A stretch of 64,000 nucleotides of DNA. It comes from an uncultured Oceanisphaera sp. Its GTDB lineage: Bacteria > Pseudomonadota > Gammaproteobacteria > Enterobacterales > Aeromonadaceae. The notes beneath the pieces are model-generated. The model searched no databases, was not told the origin of the DNA, and saw only the letters and a program-made list of their open reading frames with translations. Of this stretch, positions 9,084 to 17,994 are shown in pieces. The position numbers were made by a program, and so were the translations under genes. The stretch's first letter is position 1. Each line of letters begins with the position of its first letter. The stretch is from contig NZ_CANLZU010000002.1 in assembly GCF_947495715.1 (NCBI RefSeq), forward strand, positions 124,001-188,000, read 5' to 3'.

Positions 9084-9110
9084 AATACGGGCCCAGTGCC
9101 CGTATTTTTA
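9084..9110 (+). terminator. Rho-independent terminator of putA
   Basis: A 9-bp stem AATACGGGC (9084-9092) / GCCCGTATT (9098-9106) with a CCAGT loop, followed by a short T-run. Confidence 0.9.
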
Positions 9111-9246
9111 TGCCCGGGTGTCCGGGATCAGGCTGTGCAGCCACTCCCGCCAGATGGCCACCAGCAGCGCCATCGGTACCGGCCCCACAAAGAGGCCGTC
9201 GATGCATCTGAGCGTATTTTCAATAGACAGAGCCTGAGTTATCGGC

Positions 9247-9411
9247 TTATTGGCCCGGCTGATCGGGCCGTGTCAGTTTGCGCTCACAATCGGTTCTGAC
9301 GATGGCCAGTGCGGCCAGGGCAACAGCCGGATCCACGTCATTGAGCTCCAGTAGTTCAATCAAGTCTACCGCCAGTTGTACTTCTGCCGGGGCATCGGCC
9401 AGGGTCATCAT
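9247..9411 (-). CDS. ybaM: YbaM family (DUF2496) small protein
   Basis: A 54-codon ORF starting MMTLADAPAEVQLAVDLIEL and ending in a CERKLTRPDQ-type tail. It matches E. coli YbaM (53 residues, [20 protein letters not shown] and YEKKLTRDD) in length and order. Function is unknown. On the minus strand GGGAG lies 7-11 bases before the double ATG; translation could start at 9411 or 9408. In E. coli the gene follows priC; no priC is visible here. The 130 bases downstream (9110-9240) contain a short open frame whose peptide (CIDGLFVGPVPMALLVAIWREWL) loosely resembles the end of an AI-2E-type transporter, but it has no start. Confidence 0.8.
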   Translation of the reverse strand: MMTLADAPAEVQLAVDLIELLELNDVDPAVALAALAIVRTDCERKLTRPDQPGQ

Positions 9412-9483
9412 GCTGCTCCCTTGTCATGGGTGGGTACTAGGCGCGTATTGTACGCAAAAGAGCGATTGCAAAGAACGGCGTGC

Positions 9484-9509
9484 AAAAAAATGCCCAGCAA
9501 GCGCTGGGC
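9484..9509 (-). terminator. Orphan rho-independent terminator upstream of ybaM (attenuator or sRNA end)
   Basis: Read on the minus strand, the stem GCCCAGC/GCTGGGC with a 4-base loop is followed by seven T residues. No protein gene on this strand ends here: upstream is only the psrA promoter region, and downstream ybaM begins at 9411. It therefore closes either an untranslated leader before ybaM or a short independent RNA of about 100 nt starting near 9590. Confidence 0.7.
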
Positions 9510-9616
9510 GAAGACTTAGTGCTTAATTGCAGTGGCATTACATTGGAGCAAAGAACGAGCCGAAGGTTCCCGTGATATGCGGTAAAAAAGGAAAAAATTT
9601 ATCGCCGCGGTTTAGC

Positions 9617-9659
9617 TTGACAGTCAGCGGCCATGAAACGTAAATTCAAACAGTTGTTT
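9617..9659 (+). promoter_or_regulatory. psrA promoter with PsrA-like operator
   Basis: A perfect -35 TTGACA (9617-9622) is followed after about 17-18 bases by GTAAAT/TAAATT as a weak -10. Immediately after lies AAACA-GT-TGTTT (9648-9659), a perfect palindrome that fits the published PsrA recognition form (C/G)AAAC-N2-4-GTTT. It lies 17 bases before the psrA start, which suits autorepression. Confidence 0.55.
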
Positions 9660-9676
9660 TATTTTTGAGGTGAGTC

Positions 9677-10327
9677 GTGAGCAAAGCCGCAGGCAAAGTG
9701 GGCAAAAAAGATACCAAGCAGAAGATACTCGATGCCGCCGAGGTGTTGTTCGCCGAGCAGGGGTTCAACGATACCTCGCTGCGGCGGATCACCAGCGCGG
9801 CCGACGTGAATCTGGCCGCGGTCAATTATCATTTCGGCTCCAAGAAAGACCTGATCAAGGCGGTGATGGATCGCTATCTGGCCATCTTCATGCCCCGGGC
9901 CGATGCGGCGCTGCGGCAACTGCTTGTTGATCCCGCCATTACCCTGCACCAGGTATTCGATTGCTTTGTGGCGCCATTGATGGAGCTGACGGTGCTCAAA
10001 CGGCGCGGACCCGAAATCTTTTTACAGTTGCTGGGCCGTGGCTATATCGATAACCAGGGTTTTTTGCGCTGGTTTATCGTCAATCATTATGGCGAGGTGC
10101 TGGAACACTTTACCCGGGCCATTCACAAGGCGGCGCCGGAATTATCGTCGGCCGATGTGTTCTGGCGACTGCACTTCACCCTGGGTACCGTGGTATTCAC
10201 CATGGCGTCCAGTGAAGCGCTGCGGGACATTGCCAAAGTCGATTTTAATGAAGACATCGATGTGGAAGGGCTGGTGCGCAAGGTGATTCCTTATCTGGCC
10301 AGTGGCGTGGGCGCCACACCCTGTTGA
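9677..10327 (+). CDS. psrA: TetR-family transcriptional regulator, PsrA-like
   Basis: A 216-residue TetR regulator. The DNA-binding domain covers about 12-60 (ILDAAEVLFAEQGFNDTSLR, then ITSAADVNLAAVNYHFGSKK), very close to Pseudomonas PsrA, a long-chain fatty-acid-responsive repressor of beta-oxidation genes. The C-terminal part fits the PsrA-type ligand domain. The start is a GTG at 9677 with GAGG 6-9 bases before it. The gene is followed after 31 bases by fadE, so they form one operon: derepression by acyl ligands would raise both the regulator and the dehydrogenase. The operator-like palindrome upstream supports autoregulation. Confidence 0.85.
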   Translation: MSKAAGKVGKKDTKQKILDAAEVLFAEQGFNDTSLRRITSAADVNLAAVNYHFGSKKDLIKAVMDRYLAIFMPRADAALRQLLVDPAITLHQVFDCFVAPLMELTVLKRRGPEIFLQLLGRGYIDNQGFLRWFIVNHYGEVLEHFTRAIHKAAPELSSADVFWRLHFTLGTVVFTMASSEALRDIAKVDFNEDIDVEGLVRKVIPYLASGVGATPC

Positions 10328-10358
10328 GTGACCATATCGGTTAATGAGGAGAGGGAAC

Positions 10359-12629
10359 ATGAGTTTACGCAAGAAGTGGATCAGTGAACCGGCCTTTACC
10401 ACCTTCAAGAAAATTCTGCCGCCGCTGTCGGTGACCGAACGGGAAGCGATGGAGGCCGGCTCCGTCTGGTGGGACGGCGAGCTGTTCGGCGGCAAGCCCG
10501 ACTGGTCACGGCTGATGGCATATGGCCCCTCGACGCTGACCGATGAAGAGCAATACTTTCTCGACAACCAGGTAGAAACCCTGCTGGCCATGCTGGACGA
10601 TCATCAGATCGTCAACGATGAACGCGAACTGCCCGAGCCGGTATGGGACTACATTAAAAAAGAAGGTTTCTTCTCGCTGATCATCCCCAAATCCTATGGC
10701 GGCCGGGATTTTTCCGCCTTTGCCAACTCCACCATAGTGGCGCGCATCGCCTCGCGCAGCGTCAGCGCCGCGGTCACCGTGATGGTGCCGAACTCGCTGG
10801 GCCCCGGCGAGTTGCTGATGCACTACGGCACCGAACAACAGAAAAACCGCTGGTTACCCGATCTGGCCGGGGGGAAAGAAGTGCCCTGTTTCGCCCTGAC
10901 CGGGCCCGAAGCAGGCTCCGATGCGGGGGCCATTCCCGACAGCGGCGTGGTGTGTGAGGGGGAATACCGGGGCGAGCAGGTGCTGGGCATTCGCCTGAAC
11001 TGGGACAAACGTTATATTACCCTGGCGCCGCGCGCTTCCGTGCTGGGGCTGGCGTTCAAGCTGTTCGATCCCGACGGGCTGCTGAGCGATGACCCGGCGC
11101 CGGGCATTACCTGCGCATTGATCCCGACCAGCCACCCGGGGGTGGAAACCGGTGACCGTCACTTTCCCATGGGGCTGGCGTTTCTGAACGGCACCACCCG
11201 TGGCAAGGATGTGTTTATTCCCCTCGACTGGATCATCGGCGGACCGGAATATGCGGGACGGGGCTGGCGCATGCTGGTGGAATGCCTGTCGGCGGGGCGG
11301 GGCATTTCCCTGCCGGCATTGGGTACCGCCAGCGGCCATCTGGCGGTACGCAGCACCAGCGCCTACGCCTATGTACGCAAGCAGTTCGGTTTGTCCATCG
11401 GCAAATTCGAAGGGGTGCAGGAAGCGCTGGCGCGTATTGGTGGCCTGACCTATCAGTTGGAAGCCACCCGGCGTTTGACCGCCCGGGCACTGGATTTGAA
11501 CGAAAGCCCGGCCATCGTGACCGCCATCTCCAAATACCATATGACCGAAATGGCGCGCACCGTGATGGATGACGCCATGGATGTACATGCGGGCAAGGCC
11601 ATTCAGATGGGGCCGAAGAATTATCTGGCGCACAACTACATGGGCATACCGGTGGCGATCACGGTAGAGGGAGCCAACATTCTGACCCGTAATCTGATGA
11701 TCTTCGGTCAGGGCGCCACCCGTTGTCACCCTTATGTGCTGGCCGAGCTGGAGGCGGCGGCCAACCCGAATGAACAGGAAGGGCTGGAGGCGTTTGACCG
11801 GCTGCTGTTCAAACACATCGGCTTTGCCACCGGCAACGTATTCGGTGCGCTCTGGCAAGGGCTGACCGGTGCCCGTTTCAATGGTGCGCCGGTGTCCGGT
11901 GAAACCGCTTGCTATTACAAGCAGCTGGCGCGGATGAGCAAGGCGCTGGCGCTGTGTGCCGATATATCGATGCTGCTGCTGGGCGGCGACCTCAAGCGCA
12001 AGGAGATGATTTCGGCACGGCTGGGCGATGTGCTGAGTCATCTTTACCTAGGCAGCGCCACCCTCAAGTATTTCGAGGACAATGGCCGACCCGCCGATGA
12101 GCTGCCGTTTGTGCATTATGCGCTGACGCGCAACCTGAACCTGATTGGCGAGGCGCTGGACGGTTTCTTCCAGAACTTCCCCAACCGGCCGGTGGCGTTG
12201 ACCCTGAAGGCGCTGATCTTCCCATTGGGTAACCGCTATAAAAAGCCGCTGGACAAAGATGCCCGGGCCATCGGCAAGGTGCTGATGGTGCCGGGTGGCA
12301 TACGCGACCGGTTAACGGCGTTGTGCTATGTGCCGGCAGAAGGCAAGCCGGGGCTGAGTGAGGTGGAAGCCGCCTTTCTGGCCATGATTTCGGTGCAGGC
12401 AGTCGAGAAAAAACTGCATGCGGCGCAAAAGGCCGGCACCCTGCCGCGCAAGCTGGCGTTCGATGAGTTGTTGCTGCAGGCCAAGGCGCAGGGGATCATC
12501 GACGATACCGAGGTGCAGAAGCTGAAGCACGCCGATGAACTGCGCCGCAACGCCATTGCGGTCGACAGCTTCGAACCCGGCGTGTTGAGTCGACAGGCAA
12601 GCAGCAGTAAAACATCCGCGGTGGCTTGA
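10359..12629 (+). CDS. fadE: Acyl-CoA dehydrogenase FadE
   Basis: A 756-residue flavoprotein performing the first beta-oxidation step, acyl-CoA to trans-2-enoyl-CoA. Family hallmarks are LPPLSVTEREAMEAGSVWWD near the start, the acyl-CoA dehydrogenase core with CFALTGPEAGSDAG (substrate/FAD region), an ALGTASGHLAVRSTSAYAYVR helix, and the DUF1974 C-terminal region typical of FadE. E. coli FadE has 814 residues with an N-terminal membrane segment; this protein starts at the soluble part, so it lacks that anchor. The ATG at 10359 has GAGGAGAGGG directly upstream; an in-frame ATG at 10344 overlaps that Shine-Dalgarno and is unlikely. It is transcribed with psrA. Confidence 0.95.
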   Translation: MSLRKKWISEPAFTTFKKILPPLSVTEREAMEAGSVWWDGELFGGKPDWSRLMAYGPSTLTDEEQYFLDNQVETLLAMLDDHQIVNDERELPEPVWDYIKKEGFFSLIIPKSYGGRDFSAFANSTIVARIASRSVSAAVTVMVPNSLGPGELLMHYGTEQQKNRWLPDLAGGKEVPCFALTGPEAGSDAGAIPDSGVVCEGEYRGEQVLGIRLNWDKRYITLAPRASVLGLAFKLFDPDGLLSDDPAPGITCALIPTSHPGVETGDRHFPMGLAFLNGTTRGKDVFIPLDWIIGGPEYAGRGWRMLVECLSAGRGISLPALGTASGHLAVRSTSAYAYVRKQFGLSIGKFEGVQEALARIGGLTYQLEATRRLTARALDLNESPAIVTAISKYHMTEMARTVMDDAMDVHAGKAIQMGPKNYLAHNYMGIPVAITVEGANILTRNLMIFGQGATRCHPYVLAELEAAANPNEQEGLEAFDRLLFKHIGFATGNVFGALWQGLTGARFNGAPVSGETACYYKQLARMSKALALCADISMLLLGGDLKRKEMISARLGDVLSHLYLGSATLKYFEDNGRPADELPFVHYALTRNLNLIGEALDGFFQNFPNRPVALTLKALIFPLGNRYKKPLDKDARAIGKVLMVPGGIRDRLTALCYVPAEGKPGLSEVEAAFLAMISVQAVEKKLHAAQKAGTLPRKLAFDELLLQAKAQGIIDDTEVQKLKHADELRRNAIAVDSFEPGVLSRQASSSKTSAVA

Positions 12630-12681
12630 GGTGTTAACCGGGATACCGAAGGCCGCTTGTTGTTTGCAGACAGGTGCTGGC

Positions 12682-13126
12682 TAATACCTATCTGAATAAA
12701 GATCTGATCTTTCTCGAGTCCGAACTCAGAGGCAACACAGCCGGCTCCCACGACACGCCATGGGCTAAGGCCATCTGCGTTTGGCGATGGCTGCAAACAT
12801 TCACTGGATGTTTGGTCCATCACCGAACTTGATGCAGGCAGCAAGCTGCCCCATGGGGGCTCGGAAATGCCCTCCTTGGCATTTCACGGTCGTGGGAGCT
12901 CGTCTCTGTTGACTCTTTCTGAGCCCCGAGTTGCCTGCAGACAGTGCCAACAGATGACTCTGCAGCATCAAGGAGGACAAAGGGATCTGCTCAGCCGACC
13001 ATCCGCACCATGGATGGTGCGGCTGAGCCCCCAAGGATGGGTTCACGGCGAGTCGGTGGAGCGGACCCTTTGTCCTACTTTTGTAAAGCAACCGAATAGA
13101 TCAGTTATTTAATCAGTTTGGTATAA
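12682..13126. mobile_element. Dispersed TAATACCAA element, copy A (MITE-like)
   Basis: A non-coding 445-bp unit filling most of the fadE-pykA gap. The left end is TAATACCTAT (12682-12691) and the right end TTTGGTATAA (13117-13126). The right subterminal part (AATAGATCAGTTATTTAATC) is the complement of the left ends of copies C and E. Internal hairpins with NGGA loops: CCGCACCA-TGGA-TGGTGCGG (13003-13022) and CCCA-AGGA-TGGG (13030-13041). Short ORFs inside (12801-13112) have no homology I recognise. It encodes no transposase. Confidence 0.8.
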
Positions 13127-13164
13127 CAGCAAAGCTTGGTCCGTAAATGGCGATAGTCCAAAAA

Positions 13165-13193
13165 CAAAAAAGCCGCCCGAAAGGGCGGCTTTT
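13165..13193 (-). terminator. Rho-independent terminator of pykA
   Basis: The stem AAAAGCCGCCC / GGGCGGCTTTT around a GAAA loop; on the minus strand it is followed by T residues. It begins 22 bases after the pykA stop. Confidence 0.93.
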
Positions 13194-13214
13194 AACGTCA
13201 GTCAAGCGGAAGGC

Positions 13215-14654
13215 TTATTCGACGGTCAGGATCTTGCAAGTGTTGGTGCTGCCAACCACTTCCATGGTATCACCATGGGTGAGCAGAACCAGGTCACCGC
13301 TGTTCACGTAACCGGCGGCTTTCAGGGTTGCCAGGGCGGCACGGCTGATTTCTGTGCTGCTCTGGTTGGCATCGTGCTTGAAGTGAACCGGAGTGACACC
13401 GCGGTACAGGTTGCTCCAGGCCAGGGTTGTTTCTTCGCTGGACAGGGAGAAGATCGGCAGACCCGAGCTGATGCGGGACAGCAGCAGCGGTGTGGTGCCG
13501 GAGTGAGTCAGTGCCACGATGGCCTTCACGCCCTGCAGGTGGTTGGCCGCATACATGGTAGACATGGCAACGGTTTCTTCCACCGAGGTGAAGGTGAAGT
13601 TCATGCGGTGGTTGGACACGTTGACGCTGGGGTGCTTTTCGGCGCCCAGGCAGACTTCGGCCATGGCCTTGACGGTTTCAATCGGGAAGTCACCGGCGGC
13701 GGTTTCGGCAGACAGCATCACCGCATCGGTACCATCCAGTACGGCGTTGGCCACGTCCATGACTTCGGCACGGGTCGGCAGCGGCGCCGAGATCATGGAC
13801 TCCATCATCTGGGTGGCGGTGATCACGACCCGGTTCAGGCGACGAGAGGTACGGATCAGCTTCTTCTGTACGCCCACCAGCTCGGGGTCACCGATTTCAA
13901 CACCCAGATCGCCCCGGGCTACCATGACCACGTCGGAGGCCAGGATCACGTCTTCCATGGCGGCATCGGTGGCCACGGCTTCGGCACGCTCTACCTTGGC
14001 CACCAGCTTGGCATTGCTGCCGGCGGCACGGGCCAGTTCACGCGCAACCTGCATGTCGGCACCGGTACGGGGGAAAGACACGGCCAGGTAGTCGACGCCG
14101 ATTTTGGCGGCGGTGATGATGTCTTCCTTATCTTTTTCGGTCAGGGCCGGCGCGGAAAGACCGCCGCCTTTCTTGTTGATGCCCTTGTTGTTGGACAGGG
14201 GGCCGGCCACGGTGACTTCGGTCAGTACCTTGTTGCCGTCTACGCCTTCAACCCGCAGCTGTACCCGACCATCGTCGAGCAGCAGAATGTCGCCGGTTTT
14301 TACGTCTCTCGGCAGGTCTTTATAGTCGATGCCTACCTGTTGCTGGCAGCCTTCACCCTTGGGCAGATCGGCATCCAGCAGGAACTTGTCGCCGATGTTG
14401 AGATGAATTTTGCCGTCTTTAAAGGTAGATACGCGAATCTTCGGACCCTGAAGGTCGCCCAGAATAGCCACATGCTTGCCCAGCTTTTTGGCGATTTCCC
14501 GCACCTGATTGGCGCGCGCCAAATGGTCTTCTGCGGTGCCGTGGGAAAAGTTCATACGTACCACGTTGGCACCGGCCTTGATAATGCCTTCGAGATTATT
14601 GTCGCGATCGGTAGCCGGACCCAGGGTAGTAACTATCTTGGTACGTCTTAACAT
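13215..14654 (-). CDS. pykA: Pyruvate kinase II
   Basis: A 479-residue glycolytic enzyme transferring phosphate from phosphoenolpyruvate to ADP. It tracks E. coli PykA almost throughout: [20 protein letters not shown], the metal/substrate segments [11 protein letters not shown] and [21 protein letters not shown], the signature [10 protein letters not shown], and the effector domain ending [13 protein letters not shown]. The longer reading from 14666 would use TTG and would consume the GGAG that serves as Shine-Dalgarno for the ATG at 14654, so 14654 is chosen. It is adjacent to hexR, whose product controls pyruvate kinase genes in many gammaproteobacteria. The 287-bp spacer shows an AT-rich region but no clear HexR box to my eye. 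Confidence 0.97.
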   Translation of the reverse strand: MLRRTKIVTTLGPATDRDNNLEGIIKAGANVVRMNFSHGTAEDHLARANQVREIAKKLGKHVAILGDLQGPKIRVSTFKDGKIHLNIGDKFLLDADLPKGEGCQQQVGIDYKDLPRDVKTGDILLLDDGRVQLRVEGVDGNKVLTEVTVAGPLSNNKGINKKGGGLSAPALTEKDKEDIITAAKIGVDYLAVSFPRTGADMQVARELARAAGSNAKLVAKVERAEAVATDAAMEDVILASDVVMVARGDLGVEIGDPELVGVQKKLIRTSRRLNRVVITATQMMESMISAPLPTRAEVMDVANAVLDGTDAVMLSAETAAGDFPIETVKAMAEVCLGAEKHPSVNVSNHRMNFTFTSVEETVAMSTMYAANHLQGVKAIVALTHSGTTPLLLSRISSGLPIFSLSSEETTLAWSNLYRGVTPVHFKHDANQSSTEISRAALATLKAAGYVNSGDLVLLTHGDTMEVVGSTNTCKILTVE

Positions 14655-14941
14655 AAGAGACTCCAATTGAGAGGTAGATCACATAAAAAGGGGGACGTTG
14701 CGCTGCGTTTGAAACGGGCAGGGCGCAAGCGATATCAGAACAAAGGATGTCTGCAGCAAAGAGGGTGGCAGCCGGAGAAAACGAGGTGGTGACAACTTCT
14801 CTATGGGTGTTGAATGGCTTGCTCACGGTTTGACGCTGCACTCTTGGTTTATTTAATTGTTATCGATAGTAACTGAAGAAAATGGAAAAGTGTAGGCTAG
14901 GTCACAAAAATGGCCGGTGTTTTACGGCCATTTGATCAAAA

Positions 14942-15793
14942 TCAAAGATGGGGGTTATCGAAGCGTGAATTTTTGATCCCTTCTTTAACCTTTCTTAAAT
15001 TCTCGCGGAATTTGCTGCCACGACGCAAAATAAAGCCGGTCGCCAGTACGTCGATCAGTACCATTTGAGCCAAACGTGAGGCCATCGGCAGGTAAACGTC
15101 GGTGTCTTCCGGCACTTCCATCGACAACACCATGGTGCATTCTCGTGCCAGGGGCGAGTCTCTGGCGGTCAGACCGATGACGATGGCATCATTCTGGCGG
15201 GCCAGCTGGGCGATTTCGACCAGCGCCTTGGTGCGGCCGGTATGAGAAATCAATACCACCACATCGCCTTCTGCGCTGTTGATGCAGCTCATGCGCATCA
15301 TGACCACGTCGTCGAAACACAGCACCGGTACATTGAAGCGAAAAAACTTGTTCATGGCATCGTGGGCCACGGCCGACGAGGCACCCAGCCCGAAGAACGA
15401 CAGTTTCTTGGCCTGGGTCAGCAGGTCGACGCAGCGATTGACGGCCTGTGGGTCCAGGGTATTACGGGCGGAGTCCAGACAGGCCATGCTGGATTCGAAA
15501 ATCTTGGCGGTATAAGACTCGGGGCTGTCGTCTTCTTCTACATGACGGTTTGCATAGGGAGTGCCGTTGGCCAGGCTCTGGGCCAGATGCAGCTTGAAGT
15601 CCGGAAAGCCCTTGGTGTCGAGCCGGCGACAAAAGCGATTGACGGTCGGCTCGCTCACATCCGCCAGTTTGGCCAGGGTGGCAATGCTGGAATGGATGGC
15701 GGTTTGTGGCGAGGCGAGGATCACTTCTGCCACTTTTCTTTCAGACTTGCTGAAACTCTCGATACTTTTTGTAATTTTTTCTAATGTATTCAT
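14942..15793 (-). CDS. hexR: HexR, RpiR-family regulator of central carbon metabolism
   Basis: A 283-residue protein with an N-terminal RpiR helix-turn-helix domain (about 1-77; SKSERKVAEVILASPQTAIH, then VSEPTVNRFCRRLDTKGFPDFK) and a C-terminal SIS sugar-isomerase domain (about 125-260; FFGLGASSAVAHDAMNKFFR, ISHTGRTKALVE). HexR senses 2-keto-3-deoxy-6-phosphogluconate and regulates Entner-Doudoroff and lower glycolytic genes. Its position next to pykA, on the same strand and transcribed towards it, is typical. The frame is open upstream to 15997, but the ATG at 15793 aligns with the family start (MNTLEKI), so the 68-residue extension is rejected. Confidence 0.96.
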   Translation of the reverse strand: MNTLEKITKSIESFSKSERKVAEVILASPQTAIHSSIATLAKLADVSEPTVNRFCRRLDTKGFPDFKLHLAQSLANGTPYANRHVEEDDSPESYTAKIFESSMACLDSARNTLDPQAVNRCVDLLTQAKKLSFFGLGASSAVAHDAMNKFFRFNVPVLCFDDVVMMRMSCINSAEGDVVVLISHTGRTKALVEIAQLARQNDAIVIGLTARDSPLARECTMVLSMEVPEDTDVYLPMASRLAQMVLIDVLATGFILRRGSKFRENLRKVKEGIKNSRFDNPHL

Positions 15794-15982
15794 CTGGACT
15801 ACCGGGCTCGATGAAACGGGCCAGGACTGACCCTGGACGGCGTAAAAACAGGATCTACTATACAGGACAATCGATTGGCTGAAGAGTCTCACTCGACCAA
15901 AGTATGACTGCAGCCGAGAAAAAGCCTTTTTGGTTGAAAGCCGCAGCAACAGAAATGTTGCTGAGTAACAAATGAGGTGAAT

Positions 15983-16470
15983 TAATACCAATAACATTAA
16001 ACAAATGATCTATTTCATTTCTGTATAAACGTCGGACAAAGGGTCTGCCCCACCGACCCGCTGCTAGCACATCCATGTGACGCTCAGCACATGACATCCT
16101 TGTCATGTGACGGTCGCTGGAGCAGATCCCTTTGCCCTCCTTGATGCAGCTGAATCGTCTGTTGGCGCCGTCTGCGGGCAACTCGGTGTTCCAGAAGAGG
16201 CAACAGAGAACGGCTCCCACGACCGTGAAATGCCATGGCCGAAAAATGCTCCTGCTGTTCCGGCATTCCCGCCGTCCCTGGCGGTCAGACGGCATTTCCG
16301 AGCCCCCATGGGGCAGCTTGCTGCCTGCATCAAGTTCGGTGATGGACCAAACATCCAGTGAATGTTTGCAGCCGCAGATGGCCTTAGCCCATGGCGTGTC
16401 GAGGGCGGCGGCTGTGTTGCCTCTGGTCTGGGGCCTCAATATGACCAGATCATTACTGGGATTGGTATTA
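15983..16470. mobile_element. Dispersed TAATACCAA element, copy B (complete, MITE-like)
   Basis: A 488-bp unit with perfect 10-bp terminal inverted repeats TAATACCAAT (15983-15992) and ATTGGTATTA (16461-16470). Subterminal AAATGATCTATTT and CCAGATCATTACTGGG also recur in other copies. Inside are hairpins CACA-TCCA-TGTG (16068-16079), CACATGACA-TCCT-TGTCATGTG (16088-16109) and CCGCCG-TCCC-TGGCGG (16269-16284). It lies in the hexR-rimO spacer. ORFs of up to 170 codons inside it differ in frame between copies and look non-coding. No target duplication is clear. Confidence 0.85.
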
Positions 16471-16503
16471 GCTACCAGCTTATGGATACAAAAAAGCGGA
16501 CAC

Positions 16504-16530
16504 AAAAAAGCCCCGTTGCCGGGGCTTTTG
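16504..16530 (-). terminator. Rho-independent terminator of rimO
   Basis: The stem AAAAGCCCC / GGGGCTTTT with a GTTGCC loop, followed on the minus strand by T residues, 18 bases after the rimO stop. Confidence 0.92.
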
Positions 16531-16547
16531 CAGAAGGTGGGCGGCTA

Positions 16548-17867
16548 TCAGGCCAGTTCACCCCAGAGATCGTACTCGTCTGAATGGGTGATGGTCACGG
16601 GTACCATCTGGCCGGGAGTGAGGTCGGTTTCACCGTTCAGGTAGACAACGCCGTCGATTTCGGGAGCATCGGCGCTGGAACGACCGATGGCGCCTTCTTC
16701 GTCTACCTCGTCGATCAGCACCTGCATCACCTTGCCGACTTTCTGGGCCAGCTTGCGAGTGGAGATTGCCTGCTGCAGCGACATGAAACGCTCAAACCGC
16801 TCCTGCTTGACCTCTTCCGGCACCGGATCGGCCAGCTCGTTGGCGCGAGCGCCTTCCACCGGGCTGTAGGTGAAGCAACCGACCCGATCCAGCTCGGCCT
16901 GCTCGATGAAGTCGAGCAGCATCTGGAAGTCTTCTTCGGTTTCACCGGGAAAGCCGACGATGAAGGTAGAGCGAATGGTGATCTCCGGGCAGACTTCACG
17001 CCAGCTGCGAATACGTTCCAGGGTGCGATCCACGGCACCGGGGCGCTTCATCAGCTTGAGGATGCGGGGGCTGGCATGCTGCAGCGGAATATCCAGATAA
17101 GGCAGTATCTTGCCGTCACGCATCAGCGGGATCAGGTTATCCACACTCGGGTAGGGGTAGACATAATGCAACCGCACCCAGACGCCCATCTTGCCCAGTT
17201 CTTCGCACAGGGCCTGAATCTGGGTCTTGACCGGCATGCCGTCGGCGAAACCGGTCTTGTGCTTCACATCCACGCCGTAGGCGGAGGTGTCCTGGGAGAT
17301 AACCAGCAGCTCTTTCACGCCGGCATTTACCAGGCGGCGAGCTTCGCTCAGCACATCACCGATGGGACGGCTGTCCAGATCGCCGCGCATCGAGGGGATG
17401 ATGCAGAAGGTGCACTTGTGGTTGCAGCCTTCGGAAATCTTGAGATAAGCGAAATGCTTGGGTGTCAGTTTAACGCCCTGCTCGGGTACCAGGTTGACGA
17501 AGGGGTTGTATTGCGGGCGCGGTACATAACGATGCACGTGCTCCAGTACCTGCTCGTAGGAATGGGGGCCGGTAATTTCCAGTACCTTGGGGTGCACTTC
17601 ACGGATTTGATCTTCCTTGGCACCCAGACAACCGGTGACGATCACCTTGCCGTTTTCGCTCAGGGCTTCGCCTACCGCTTCCAGCGATTCCTGCACGGCG
17701 CTGTCGATAAAGCCACAGGTATTGACGATCACCAGATCGGCATCATCGTAGGAAGGCACCACATCATAACCTTCGATACGCAGCTGGGTCAGAATTCGCT
17801 CGGAATCGACCAGGTTTTTAGGGCAACCGAGAGACACAAAGCCGATACGGGGAACAGTCATACTCAC
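16548..17867 (-). CDS. rimO: Ribosomal protein S12 methylthiotransferase RimO
   Basis: A 439-residue radical-SAM enzyme that adds a methylthio group to the conserved aspartate of ribosomal protein S12. The N-terminal UPF0004 domain has its cluster cysteines in LGCPKN, NTCGF and TGCLG. The radical-SAM domain has GCNHKCTFC (CxxxCxxC) at about residue 150, and a C-terminal TRAM domain ends the protein ([12 protein letters not shown]). It follows E. coli RimO closely, not MiaB. The frame starts with GTG at 17867, two codons before an ATG at 17861; both are possible and neither has a strong Shine-Dalgarno. Confidence 0.96.
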   Translation of the reverse strand: MSMTVPRIGFVSLGCPKNLVDSERILTQLRIEGYDVVPSYDDADLVIVNTCGFIDSAVQESLEAVGEALSENGKVIVTGCLGAKEDQIREVHPKVLEITGPHSYEQVLEHVHRYVPRPQYNPFVNLVPEQGVKLTPKHFAYLKISEGCNHKCTFCIIPSMRGDLDSRPIGDVLSEARRLVNAGVKELLVISQDTSAYGVDVKHKTGFADGMPVKTQIQALCEELGKMGVWVRLHYVYPYPSVDNLIPLMRDGKILPYLDIPLQHASPRILKLMKRPGAVDRTLERIRSWREVCPEITIRSTFIVGFPGETEEDFQMLLDFIEQAELDRVGCFTYSPVEGARANELADPVPEEVKQERFERFMSLQQAISTRKLAQKVGKVMQVLIDEVDEEGAIGRSSADAPEIDGVVYLNGETDLTPGQMVPVTITHSDEYDLWGELA

Positions 17868-17952
17868 TGGGCTTAACTCACTTTAAAGAGACAAAAATAA
17901 AAGAGGGCGCATTTTACACCCAAACAGGCTGTATAAAAAAGATTCAGTAACA

Positions 17953-17982
17953 AAAACACCCCGGCAAGCCGGGGTGTTTTTA
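17953..17982 (-). terminator. Rho-independent terminator of sodB
   Basis: A 12-bp stem AAAACACCCCGG (17953-17964) / CCGGGGTGTTTT (17969-17980). A- and T-tracts on both sides let it work in either direction; on the minus strand it ends the sodB transcript. Confidence 0.92.
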
Positions 17983-17994
17983 GCTAACCAGGAC

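Noticed and set aside
9110-9240. Remnant of an AI-2E-type transporter C-terminus on the minus strand after ybaM
   Set aside because: The peptide (GLFVGPVPMALLVAIWREWL) is suggestive, but the frame has no start and overlaps ybaM; too short to call a pseudogene.
14655-14941. HexR operator upstream of pykA
   Set aside because: Expected from the known regulon, but I could not find a convincing palindrome of the published HexR type; GTTATCGATAGTAAC near 14859 is only a loose candidate.
16107-16644. Several ORFs (up to 170 codons) inside dispersed element B, and similar ones in A, C, E
   Set aside because: Reading frames are not conserved between copies and translate palindromic repeat sequence; treated as non-coding element DNA.
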